63,288 bases of DNA. Source: Sediminibacterium magnilacihabitans. GTDB lineage: Bacteria; Bacteroidota; Bacteroidia; Chitinophagales; Chitinophagaceae. Shown here in pieces: positions 1 through 7,085 of the stretch (its first letter is position 1; every line of letters starts with the position of its first letter). A model generated the notes under the pieces. The model saw only the letters and a program-made list of their open reading frames with translations, was not told the DNA's origin and ran no database searches. The stretch spans positions 1-63,288 of the forward strand of contig PVEQ01000019.1 in the NCBI GenBank assembly GCA_002973575.1, given 5' to 3'. The translations under genes and the position numbers were made by a program.

Positions 1-180
1 TAGGATTAGACCTGAATTGTAGAAAAATAACCCGGCTTTACAACCAATGCCTTGATATTGGGCGTATTGCCGCTTAAAAAATTACCGAACCATTGTAATT
101 ATCCTTAGTGTCAAGTTAAGATATAGCAAGCTCCAGTTTACAATCTCAATTTCTGAATCCGTAGTTACGCTTCCAGATTT

Positions 181-380
181 TCGTTGTTGACAAGTATGAA
201 ATGCTTTTGCAAATCTAGCGGGCTTTTTAAAATCCAGATTTACAGATGGATAGGTTTCTGCAATATTTAATGCAAGGGTTGTTTTACCTGCCTGCGAGGT
301 CGCGTAAGTACAACAGAAGGGCTACGCTTCAGGACATCTTTTTTGTAGGTTTCTAGGTGCCGTTTGTTCGTGTCTGTAAA
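181..380 (-). pseudogene. AAA_14-type ATPase remnant
   Basis: No open gene is present, but the minus strand translates in two frames into the start of an AAA_14/DUF4143-type ATPase. One frame reads SPSVVLTRPR and the other continues QAGKTTLALNIAETYPSV, which together make the usual hhLTGPRQxGKTTLA Walker A segment. A missing base near position 296 breaks the reading frame inside the P-loop. Recognisable similarity ends near position 181, and stops occur on both sides. I infer a decayed 5' fragment of a gene from an old mobile island. Nothing else is recognised in 1-180. Confidence 0.5.
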
Positions 381-422
381 TCAGTGTTGTTTCGATGTTG
401 AATAAATAAGTTCTTTGAAATT

Positions 423-656
423 GTTGCCTGTGTTGGGTTTAAATACTGTGATGTATATACACCTGGCATAAAACCAGAATTTATTGAAGGAGATATGTTT
501 AAAACAATTATTTTTCTAGAGGCTAAAGTACGTGTACTGGATTTGACATGGGATAATGTCAGGATTTTGTTGGGTGATAAGTTGGGTGATCGGTTGGGTG
601 ATCGGTTGGGTGATAATGAACTGCCAGTTAATTACCGAATAGCAAGAGGCTGGTAA
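423..656 (+). pseudogene. 3' remnant of an AlbA_2/HATPase_c_4 ATP-binding protein
   Basis: An open frame without its proper start reads FKYCDVYTPGIKPEFIEGDM, then FKTIIFLEAKV, and ends in LGDK-LGDR-LGDR-LGDN repeats before a stop at 654-656. The segment with GD(M/V)FKTII resembles the end of the ATPase-like domain of Schlafen/AlbA_2 proteins, which in Bacteroidota often carry low-complexity GDKLGDKLG tails. The large N-terminal part of the protein is missing, so this is a gene fragment. It lies 40 bp upstream of an intact toxin-antitoxin pair. Assignment is from motif memory only. Confidence 0.45.
569..616 (+). repeat. Four tandem 12-bp repeats (LGDx coding)
   Basis: Four adjacent units start GTTGGGTGAT and end AA, CG, CG, AA. 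In the frame of the remnant gene they encode Leu-Gly-Asp plus Lys, Arg, Arg or Asn. The unit length is a multiple of three, so copy-number change keeps the frame. Confidence 0.9.
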
Positions 657-673
657 ACTTGAGACAAAAAGTT

Positions 674-681
674 TACATTTG
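674..681 (+). promoter_or_regulatory. Possible -7 element for the MNT/HEPN operon
   Basis: TACATTTG matches the Bacteroidota TAnnTTTG element and sits 15 bp before the ATG at 697. I see no TTTG box at the standard upstream distance, so support is partial. Confidence 0.4.
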
Positions 682-696
682 TATTAAATACCTCAC

Positions 697-1020
697 ATGC
701 TCCCCATAGTTCACCAAATAGCTAATGAGTACAAGGCGGACCTCCGGCGTCTGTATGGAGATGAACTGGTGGAGGTGATTCTATTTGGGTCTTATGCCCG
801 TGGAGACCAGCGAAGCGAATCAGATCTCGATTTTGCCATCGTGCTTCGTAATCCCGCTACCAGCCCTGTTGCTGAAATAGCTAAGACTGCAGCCATCAGC
901 TCCCGATTATCTTTGAAATATGGTCTTATGCTTTCCTCTTTGCCAACCTCACTAAACAAAGTACGGACTTCATTGCAAGGTATTTACCAAGAAATTCGAA
1001 AAGAAGGCATTGTTATATGA
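697..1020 (+). CDS. MNT-type nucleotidyltransferase antitoxin (MntA-like)
   Basis: This 107-residue protein is a minimal nucleotidyltransferase. The motif GSYARGDQRSESDLDFAI (about residues 31-48) is the GSx10DxD signature of polymerase-beta-type fold enzymes. Known MntA partners of HEPN toxins neutralise the toxin by transferring AMP to a tyrosine. The stop codon overlaps the start of the HEPN gene by four bases (ATGA at 1017-1020), so the two are translationally coupled. Length fits the family. It is cargo next to decayed ATPase genes and a tRNA-derived attachment-like site, consistent with a mobile island. The enzymatic role is inferred from the family. Confidence 0.85.
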   Translation: MLPIVHQIANEYKADLRRLYGDELVEVILFGSYARGDQRSESDLDFAIVLRNPATSPVAEIAKTAAISSRLSLKYGLMLSSLPTSLNKVRTSLQGIYQEIRKEGIVI

Positions 1021-1424
1021 GTTTACCGGCATATACCGAAACGTCCAAGGCTTTTGAAAAAGCAGCGGATGCCATTGAAAATGCAGATTACAATTTTAAA
1101 GGAGGCTTCTATGCGGCAACAGCCAATCGGGCCTACTATGCGTGTTATTATTGCATCATTGGCCTGCTGTACACACAGAATGTTTATTCAAAAACACACC
1201 AGGGAGCTAGAGCGAAATTCTCTGAATTATTCATTAAGACTTCTATTTTCCCTATTGATGTGTCGGATTCCATTGTATTATTGTTTGATTATCGCCAGGA
1301 AGCTGATTACGATTTGGATGCAGACATCACTTCTGACGAAGCTGCTCTACTGATCGACAAGGCACGTGGAATTTATCAACTAGCAAAGGCTTATTTTCAG
1401 GAACTGGCGCGTGATTCCAGTTAA
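1017..1424 (+). CDS. HEPN-domain protein, UPF0332-like toxin candidate
   Basis: The 135-residue protein has the layout of UPF0332-type HEPN domains: NRAYYACYYCIIGLLY early in the protein, then KTHQGARAKFSELF, then RQEADYD near the C-terminus. HEPN proteins paired with MNT nucleotidyltransferases act as RNase toxins (HepT). The usual R-x4-6-H catalytic motif is not obvious: the position after RAYYACY that is His in active relatives is Tyr here. Either this subfamily uses other residues, or the protein is a degenerate or non-RNase HEPN. It is translationally coupled to the upstream nucleotidyltransferase. Confidence 0.8.
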   Translation: MSLPAYTETSKAFEKAADAIENADYNFKGGFYAATANRAYYACYYCIIGLLYTQNVYSKTHQGARAKFSELFIKTSIFPIDVSDSIVLLFDYRQEADYDLDADITSDEAALLIDKARGIYQLAKAYFQELARDSS

Positions 1425-1551
1425 GTATGAATGGCGACGGTGTATGAAATAATAAGAGAAGCTTTAGTATTTCATATCTGCAAGTTTATTTTGACGCGTT
1501 TTGACATATTTATTTATACCTTAGATCCAAGCTCTTTGCTTTTTGAAGTTT

Positions 1552-1572
1552 TCCGTGAGTGAATCCGTGAGT
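1552..1572. repeat. Two direct repeats TCCGTGAGT, 12 bp apart
   Basis: TCCGTGAGT occurs at 1552-1560 and 1564-1572. They lie 57 bp left of a tRNA-like 3' fragment. Short direct repeats near an attachment core could be arm-type integrase sites; this is inference. Confidence 0.4.
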
Positions 1573-1628
1573 TGAGATTTTCTGAGATTCAAAAATATTG
1601 GTAATCAATTATTTATAGGCAAGACCGT

Positions 1629-1646
1629 AATCCTGTCTTCCCGACT
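1629..1646 (+). other. tRNA 3'-end fragment, likely attachment-site duplicate
   Basis: AATCCTGTCTTCCCGA at 1629-1644 has the form of a tRNA end: the last bases of a T loop, T-stem 3' strand CCTGT, acceptor 3' strand CTTCCCG and discriminator A. From memory it matches the end of Bacteroidota tRNA-Pro, whose 5' acceptor strand is CGGGAAG. No tRNA body lies upstream, so this is the fragment left when an element integrates into a tRNA gene. The strong terminator directly after it looks like the original tRNA terminator, which would place the element on the left. Confidence 0.55.
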
Positions 1647-1679
1647 AAGCTTGCAAGTCATTGACTTGCAAGCTTTTTT
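1647..1679 (+). terminator. Strong intrinsic terminator
   Basis: Arms AAGCTTGCAAGTCA (1647-1660) and TGACTTGCAAGCTT (1662-1675) are perfect complements and run into a T stretch ending at 1679. The rest of 1425-1781 holds the attachment-like site and repeats and no recognisable gene. Confidence 0.85.
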
Positions 1680-1781
1680 GTTTTATATATCATTCTAATA
1701 TAAATCATTCGAGGATTCGAACCATTTTATCTGATTGATAGCGAATCTCTTTCCGATAAAGTCTTTTTGTTCATGATATTG

Positions 1782-2584
1782 TCACAGCTTAATTTGTTTT
1801 AGTTGTCTCAGAGCCTCTCTTTCTACTTTATCAAATTCAGGTAAGTCTTTTATCTGTTCGCTCATCGAACTTTTCCAACGGCCTTTATATTGTGGCAGAC
1901 GTTCCGCTAATTTTTTATGAAAATCAGCAGCATTTAATCCTTTGCTTACGCATTTCTTCCTGAACTCATCCAAGTAAAAGTCTGCTTCCATTCCATGCTC
2001 TATCAGTAAATACCAGATATCGTAGAAATCCCTTGCTGCCATACGCTGCATTACAGAGCGTAGCTTTTCAATCAATACCTCTTCCAGTGGGTAACATAGA
2101 AGATCGTATTCTTCCAAATCAGTATAATCAATAAAAGCAGGGTTTAAGACAGGCTTAAATTCCAGCTTTTCACTTCTGGAAATATCTACTTTTACCCGTT
2201 TATTGTTTCCTTGTCCACCCAATGGCCTACATAACTGATATAGAAGTTTATTCCACCATCTTCATGCTCATTATTGTCGATTATGTCAAGGGGAATATTT
2301 GCTTCGTCCCGGATAAATTCAAATGCTTCTTTAAACCAGGCAAATATTTGCTCATTGGTGATCTCGTTGGTCAACAATGTAAAATCGAGGTCTTCTGAAA
2401 ACCTGTAGTCTGGGAAGTAGATTTTCTTTAATACAGTGCCACCTTTGAATACAATGATTTTTGAAAGCTGGTCATGTTGAGACACACCTTTTAATATCCA
2501 GGAGAGAATATAGTCTTTCTCTATCTGCTGGTCACGAACGCCGACTTCTCTTGCCTTTTGCTGTATTTCTCCGGGTTTAATCAT
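1782..2584 (-). pseudogene. abiEii: AbiEii-type nucleotidyltransferase toxin, frameshifted
   Basis: Two overlapping minus-strand frames make one AbiEii toxin of about 268 residues. The N-terminal part (2584 to about 2223) carries FKGGTVLKKIY and RFSEDLDFTLL, the nucleotidyltransferase GG(T/S) and DxD motifs. The C-terminal part (about 2222 to 1782) carries YPLEEVLIEKLRSVMQR and RDFYDIWYLL, typical of the second half. The frames meet at about 2219-2226, where one missing base turns the expected run after YISYVG out of frame. The ATG overlaps the stop of abiEi by four bases (2581-2584). Type IV AbiEii toxins are GTP-binding nucleotidyltransferases that block growth. This copy is probably inactive unless the shift is a sequencing error. 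Confidence 0.8.
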
Positions 2585-3402
2585 GTGTAAATAGCTGATT
2601 TAATGGTTTCTGTTTCCAAATTTTGCTGGATGCCCCACCTGCTTATCATTTTTCCTGACTTGGGTAGTTCAGTATCTAATAAAACATAAGAGGCCGTCTT
2701 CTCCTTTAGCAATTTTTCTATAATCGGATTATCAATTTCTAATAGTTCCAGGAGAAAGCCAAGCCGCTTAATAACCGCCTGTGACTTAAACCTTTTTGCG
2801 TATTCCAATAGCTTATCAAATTTAATTTGGTTTGCAGAAATTCCGATTGCTCTTGCAATCTCAACGATGCCTCCTGCATAATCAGGCTTAAAAAGGCAGT
2901 CGATAACCGTTTTTTCAAGATCTGAACATTGCACTTTATGAAAGTTGTCAATCCAAATCTTTTTCATACCAAAGAAGTGATCCGGATTATGGTATATAAA
3001 CTGAAAGGGAACGTTTTTAATCTTAATTACTGAAGGTCTGAGTTGCTTGGAAACTACAATTTGCTCTTTCAGTGATGGCTGTGTAATAAGATCATGAATT
3101 TGCAATGCAGAATAGTAGCCAATATAATATTGGGCATCTTTTACAATAAACTCCGGTATTAAGTGCCAGTCGGGCATAAATGTTTCAGCATCTTGTTCGT
3201 AGGGTATAATATAATAAACACCCTCTTTTAAGCGCATTAAAAGACCTCGTTTGGTCATATCGCTTAGTAATTCTTTTACTGCGCTCTCACTTGATTCCGG
3301 TAAAGCCTTAAAAGCCTCTCCATAACCAAAGCAAAATCTATCCCTCTCATTAAAGTATGATAAGAGTTGATTTGACTGTGTAGAAATGTACTTATTTCTC
3401 AT
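2581..3402 (-). CDS. abiEi: AbiEi-type antitoxin / transcriptional autoregulator
   Basis: The 273-residue protein begins with a winged-helix-like segment (about residues 1-75, with LLSDMTKRGLLMRLKEGVYY) followed by an AbiEi C-terminal domain (YYIGYYSALQIHDL; CSDLEKTVIDCLFKP). In type IV systems AbiEi neutralises the toxin without binding it and represses its own promoter by binding two inverted repeats. Two matching palindromes lie just upstream here. The gene precedes and overlaps the frameshifted toxin gene in the usual antitoxin-first order. The protein itself appears full length. Confidence 0.85.
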   Translation of the reverse strand: MRNKYISTQSNQLLSYFNERDRFCFGYGEAFKALPESSESAVKELLSDMTKRGLLMRLKEGVYYIIPYEQDAETFMPDWHLIPEFIVKDAQYYIGYYSALQIHDLITQPSLKEQIVVSKQLRPSVIKIKNVPFQFIYHNPDHFFGMKKIWIDNFHKVQCSDLEKTVIDCLFKPDYAGGIVEIARAIGISANQIKFDKLLEYAKRFKSQAVIKRLGFLLELLEIDNPIIEKLLKEKTASYVLLDTELPKSGKMISRWGIQQNLETETIKSAIYT

Positions 3403-3410
3403 AGTTGCAT

Positions 3411-3429
3411 GGTCAGGTTAAACCTGACT
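3411..3429. promoter_or_regulatory. Palindromic operator 1 of the abiE locus
   Basis: GTCAGGTT-A-AACCTGAC (3412-3428) is a perfect inverted repeat starting 10 bp upstream of the abiEi start. It probably binds AbiEi by analogy with the family's autoregulation. Confidence 0.65.
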
Positions 3430-3497
3430 ACAATGATATGAAAAATAATCTATCTTGATATACAAATGGAGGTATTTTTTTGCAATCATAGTTAATA

Positions 3498-3516
3498 GGT
3501 CAGGATAAACCTGACT
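3498..3516. promoter_or_regulatory. Palindromic operator 2 of the abiE locus
   Basis: GTCAGG-ataaa-CCTGAC (3499-3515) repeats operator 1 with one changed base. The two centres are 87 bp apart, close to eight helical turns, allowing both sites to be bound on the same DNA face. The promoter presumably lies between them. Confidence 0.65.
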
Positions 3517-3585
3517 GATCGACTATGAAATACAAGCTAACAACCGTCATAATTGCGAATACACGGTATTTGCAATGCTCTGCAA

Positions 3586-3849
3586 TTATTTATTTTCAGT
3601 TTCTCCCGACCTGATATAAGCCGTCTCCATCAGCTTTTTTACTTCTTTACCATTATTGTTATACATATAGTTCCAAGACTTCCTTATCCGGTCGTTTTCC
3701 ATCTGCTCCAACTTGATCTCCTTCTGGTTATCACTGTAATGAATACACCACTTATAAAGATTGGTGAGAAACAGCATAATAGCCAGCCACAAAAACCAGC
3801 GGCTGAAAACCACTTTGTAAAACAGCTTGGCATCGGGAGGGAACGACAC
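3586..3849 (-). CDS. Hypothetical small membrane protein
   Basis: This 87-residue frame starts at GTG and has one hydrophobic segment (WFLWLAIMLFLTNLY, about residues 18-32) followed by a charged tail. It is not recognised. Composition looks natural, but the start overlaps the truncated gene on the opposite strand by 23 bp, and a stop lies four codons upstream, so the N-terminus is uncertain. It may be a leftover of an insertion that cut the neighbouring gene. Confidence 0.35.
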   Translation of the reverse strand: MSFPPDAKLFYKVVFSRWFLWLAIMLFLTNLYKWCIHYSDNQKEIKLEQMENDRIRKSWNYMYNNNGKEVKKLMETAYIRSGETENK

Positions 3850-4489
3850 GCATATCTTTTATGAGCAAAGCGAAAAGCCATCTGTCCGCCTGTTACAAGA
3901 ATGGGTCAACGATCGCCACGGAGAGGTGAAAGCGAACATAAAGCATGATACTTTGTTTCTCACATTTGATTACGTTCCTGTCAATCCGTATGAAAAATAT
4001 ATCCTGGAAAACTCAGCGCCTGTCAGAATTTTCTCACCCGAGCTCTTATCTGTAACAGGTATGAATATCAATTTTGAGATGCGCAGGCTCAGGCAGAAAA
4101 ATATTACTGCAAACATTATGGGTAAATCGCACTTTGAGGTGGAAAGCCTGGATCCGGAAATGGACTCCGTAGTGGTGAATCAAAGTGATTCGTCAGCAGT
4201 AAAATTTGAAATCTCACCAGATTACCGGAAAAAACCTTCCGATCATGTACAAAAGGGAAAGATTGCATTTCATAATGAGGACGGGGTTCTCGTGACTGTT
4301 AAAGGTCAGCAGGAGAGTAATTTTGATGAAGGGATGTCTATTCATTTTGTTCAGGCAACTATTAAAGACCATTCCATATTGGATGTAGGTCACGCACTGG
4401 TTAAAAACCTGCGGGTAAAAGTATCAGACAGCTCTGCTATTGTCTTATCAGGCGATGCATTAAAAAAAGTGAATGGTTCGACTTGGTAA
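3827..4489 (+). pseudogene. 5'-truncated GIN-domain (DUF2807-like) protein
   Basis: The frame opens at a TTG three codons after a stop, and no ATG or signal peptide precedes conserved-looking sequence. The body resembles Bacteroidota GIN-domain proteins, putative secreted beta-helical adhesins: KHDTLFLTFDY early, then SHFEVESLDPEMDSVVVNQS, and NLRVKVSDSSAIVLSGDAL near the C-terminus, with the recurring S-D-S-S turns. About 30-50 N-terminal residues, including an export signal, seem lost. The break lies at the overlap with the small minus-strand gene, so an insertion or deletion at about 3820-3850 probably removed the start. Identification is moderate. Confidence 0.5.
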
Positions 4490-4535
4490 ACGCATTTGCC
4501 AGCCGTGTTTATATGTGAAAAATATATCTTTGATT

Positions 4536-4551
4536 CATATCTATAGATATG
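4536..4551. repeat. 16-bp perfect palindrome
   Basis: CATATCTA-TAGATATG is perfectly symmetrical and followed by five Ts. It may be a weak terminator for the truncated gene or an operator for the sugar locus downstream. Confidence 0.4.
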
Positions 4552-4590
4552 TTTTTGATTTCAGAATTTATTGATAACTAATTGTTTACA

Positions 4591-4615
4591 GGCAGGATTT
4601 TTATCCTGCCTCTTA
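4591..4615 (+). terminator. Hairpin, probable terminator
   Basis: GGCAGGAT (4591-4598) and ATCCTGCC (4603-4610) form an 8-bp stem with a TTTT loop followed by a T-rich run. It separates the island debris from the polysaccharide locus. Confidence 0.55.
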
Positions 4616-4742
4616 TTTTGCCTGCCAGCACTATTTCCCAGCATCTCCCTTTTATTAGGAGGCAGCCATTCCGACTATCCAGACGGGAGATTAAAAGCGT
4701 CAAAAAATAAGTGTAAAAAATACATTTATAATTTCAATCCCT

Positions 4743-4750
4743 TATATTTG
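4743..4750 (+). promoter_or_regulatory. -7 element, likely promoter of the sugar locus
   Basis: TATATTTG matches TAnnTTTG and is 172 bp upstream of the GH51 ATG, which gives a long leader (about 4757-4922). No clear TTTG box is seen 19 nt upstream. Confidence 0.4.
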
Positions 4751-4922
4751 TTATAACGTGGCCATATCACAATATGCCCAAACACCGATGCTTGCCAGAG
4801 ATGCCCTATTATATATACATAGATCGCTACCGTTTACCGGAACGGCTCCTTCTCCCGGGAGTGCTGCTATACTGCATTTACACACGCATCACTCATCCAA
4901 CAGCCATAACCCTTACACAGTC

Positions 4923-6920
4923 ATGATAAAGCTTAGCAGAATATTATATTTTGTATTACCATGTATGCTTAGCTGGGCAATCGCAAAGGCGCAGCCTGTA
5001 AGAACATGGACGGTAGATGCCAGCAAGCCTGTTGCAGATATACAGCCTACCATGTGGGGCATTTTCTTTGAAGACATCAATTTTGGCGCGGATGGCGGTA
5101 TCTATGCAGAATTGGTTAAAAACCGTTCTTTCGAATTTTCCAGCCCATTGACGGGTTGGACGGTTAAACAAAAGAAATTTAGGGAAGGCACTGTAATAGT
5201 ACAAAACAGGCAGGATACCCATACTGCAAACCCCCGGTATATATCAGTGCATGTTCAACAAGCGGCCAAAGGCGATCTCGCATTGACCAACGATGGTTTC
5301 AGGGGTATGGGTGTGAAAAAAGATATACGGTATTTCTTTTCGCTTTTGTACAGCCAACCTGTTGCTGCACAAATACAGCTCCATATTTCGCTGATCGATT
5401 CAACGGGAAATGTTTTAGGCGATACGATCTTCTTCCCCGCCATCAAAGATGGCAACTGGCATAAGCAATCGGCAAGCTTTTTATCGCATGCTACCTGCCC
5501 TAAAGCGAAATTGAGAATTGATTTTATGGGTGACGGCTATATAAGACTGGATATGGTTTCTCTTTTTCCTTCCGATACATGGAAGGGAAGGCCTGGTGGT
5601 ATGCGCGCAGATATGGTACAAATGCTGGCAGATCTAAAACCCGGTTTTATCCGTTTTCCCGGCGGATGTATTGTAGAAGGGCGGGACCTCAACAACAGGT
5701 ATCAATGGAAAAAAACAATTGGTCCGGTCGAAGAACGCCAATTGATCATGAACAGGTGGAATGTTGAGTTTGCACACAGATCCGCCCCCGATTATTTTCA
5801 AACTTTCGGGTTGGGCTTTTACGAATATTTTCAATTGGCGGAAGATATAGGCGCTTCCCCGTTGCCCATTCTCAATTGTGGAATGGCTTGCCAGTTCAAT
5901 AGTGCAGAAGTGGCCGATATGCACCAGTTAGATTCTTATGTGCAGGATGCACTGGATTTGATCGAGTTTGCCAATGGTGATACTACCACTACCTGGGGTA
6001 AAGTGAGAGCATCCATGGGCCATTCCGCCCCTTTTCATTTAAAAATGATGGGTGTTGGTAATGAAAATTGGGGACCTCAATACCTGGAGCGGTTGGATGT
6101 CTTCACAAAAGCCATCAAAAATAAATATCCATATATCAAACTGATAAACAGTTCAGGCACGGACCCGGAAGGAGAAAGATTTGATTTCCTGAATACGGCG
6201 TTAAGAAAAAGAAATGCCGACCTGATCGATGAACATTATTATCGCCGCCCCGAATGGTTTTTCGCCAATACCAGTCGTTATGATCATTACCCGAGAAACG
6301 GAAGCAAAGTATTTGCCGGAGAATATGCAGCACATGTAAATAATGCAACGGGACCGCAAGACAAAAGCAACTGGCTGGCCGCATTGGCAGAAGCGGCATT
6401 CATGACAGGAATGGAACGCAATGCCGATGTGGTGCAGATGGCTTCTTACGCACCGCTCTTTGCTCATGCAGAGGGTTGGCAATGGGCGCCGGATCTCATC
6501 TGGACCAACAACTTGAGTATCTACGACACACCCAGCTATTATGTACAAAAGCTGTTTTCAAACAACAAAGGCAGCAAGCTGCTCTCTATTAATTCCTCTA
6601 TAGGAGGAACTCAAGGATCCGATAGCTTGTATGCATCTGCTGTGATGGACACTGTTTCCGGAGAGTTGATCCTCAAAATGGTCAATGCATCTGCGCGGCG
6701 GCAGGACTGCAATTTTATTATACAGGGCACTGGAAAATGCAAAGACGGCAAATTGACAGTGTTGCAAAGCGGTGATTTAAAAACAACGAATTCATTTGAA
6801 CAACCATTCAACCTGTTACCCAAAGAATCAATAATATCCTTGCAAAAAAAGGGTTTACAATATGCGGCACCTCCTTATTCGCTCAGTGTAATGCGAATAA
6901 AATATACACGGGAAAGCTGA
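4923..6920 (+). CDS. GH51 alpha-L-arabinofuranosidase, secreted
   Basis: The enzyme releases terminal L-arabinofuranose from plant polysaccharides. The start at 4923 gives 665 residues beginning with a signal peptide (MIKLSRILYFVL to AKA). The same frame is open 55 codons further upstream from a GTG, but that stretch looks non-coding. GIFFEDINFGADGGIYAELV near the mature N-terminus is the GH51 opening motif. The catalytic acid/base is Glu381 in VGNENWG and the nucleophile is Glu467 in VFAGEYAAH. Length fits exported Bacteroidota GH51 enzymes. It is the first gene of the locus and is followed by a GH30 gene, consistent with arabinogalactan as the target. Confidence 0.92.
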   Translation: MIKLSRILYFVLPCMLSWAIAKAQPVRTWTVDASKPVADIQPTMWGIFFEDINFGADGGIYAELVKNRSFEFSSPLTGWTVKQKKFREGTVIVQNRQDTHTANPRYISVHVQQAAKGDLALTNDGFRGMGVKKDIRYFFSLLYSQPVAAQIQLHISLIDSTGNVLGDTIFFPAIKDGNWHKQSASFLSHATCPKAKLRIDFMGDGYIRLDMVSLFPSDTWKGRPGGMRADMVQMLADLKPGFIRFPGGCIVEGRDLNNRYQWKKTIGPVEERQLIMNRWNVEFAHRSAPDYFQTFGLGFYEYFQLAEDIGASPLPILNCGMACQFNSAEVADMHQLDSYVQDALDLIEFANGDTTTTWGKVRASMGHSAPFHLKMMGVGNENWGPQYLERLDVFTKAIKNKYPYIKLINSSGTDPEGERFDFLNTALRKRNADLIDEHYYRRPEWFFANTSRYDHYPRNGSKVFAGEYAAHVNNATGPQDKSNWLAALAEAAFMTGMERNADVVQMASYAPLFAHAEGWQWAPDLIWTNNLSIYDTPSYYVQKLFSNNKGSKLLSINSSIGGTQGSDSLYASAVMDTVSGELILKMVNASARRQDCNFIIQGTGKCKDGKLTVLQSGDLKTTNSFEQPFNLLPKESIISLQKKGLQYAAPPYSLSVMRIKYTRES

Positions 6921-7085
6921 CTGTTATAAACTTGTTTTATGCATTGGATTATACATGAAACAATCGATCAACGCCAATGAGGCATTGCTGACTTGTTGAA
7001 TCATTTCGCTGATAGATAACTATATTTATTGCTTTAAAGAAGATAAGCTGAACAATATTGACCTCACCATAGAACCAGTTTCTTC

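Noticed and set aside
569..616. Iteron-type origin of replication
   Set aside because: The four 12-bp repeats are explained as LGDx codons of a decayed gene and no replication gene is nearby.
1629..1675. Intact tRNA-Pro gene
   Set aside because: Only the T-loop end, T-stem 3' strand and acceptor 3' strand are present; no D arm, anticodon arm or 5' acceptor strand is found upstream.
697..3402. Prophage
   Set aside because: No capsid, tail, terminase or integrase gene is visible; toxin-antitoxin genes and an attachment-like site alone point to an island.
3553..3864. 103-codon frame on the plus strand
   Set aside because: It is antisense to the small membrane protein and has an unnatural composition.
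4571..4756. 61-codon frame between the GIN fragment and GH51
   Set aside because: It overlaps a terminator hairpin and the likely promoter of the sugar locus and has no homology signal.
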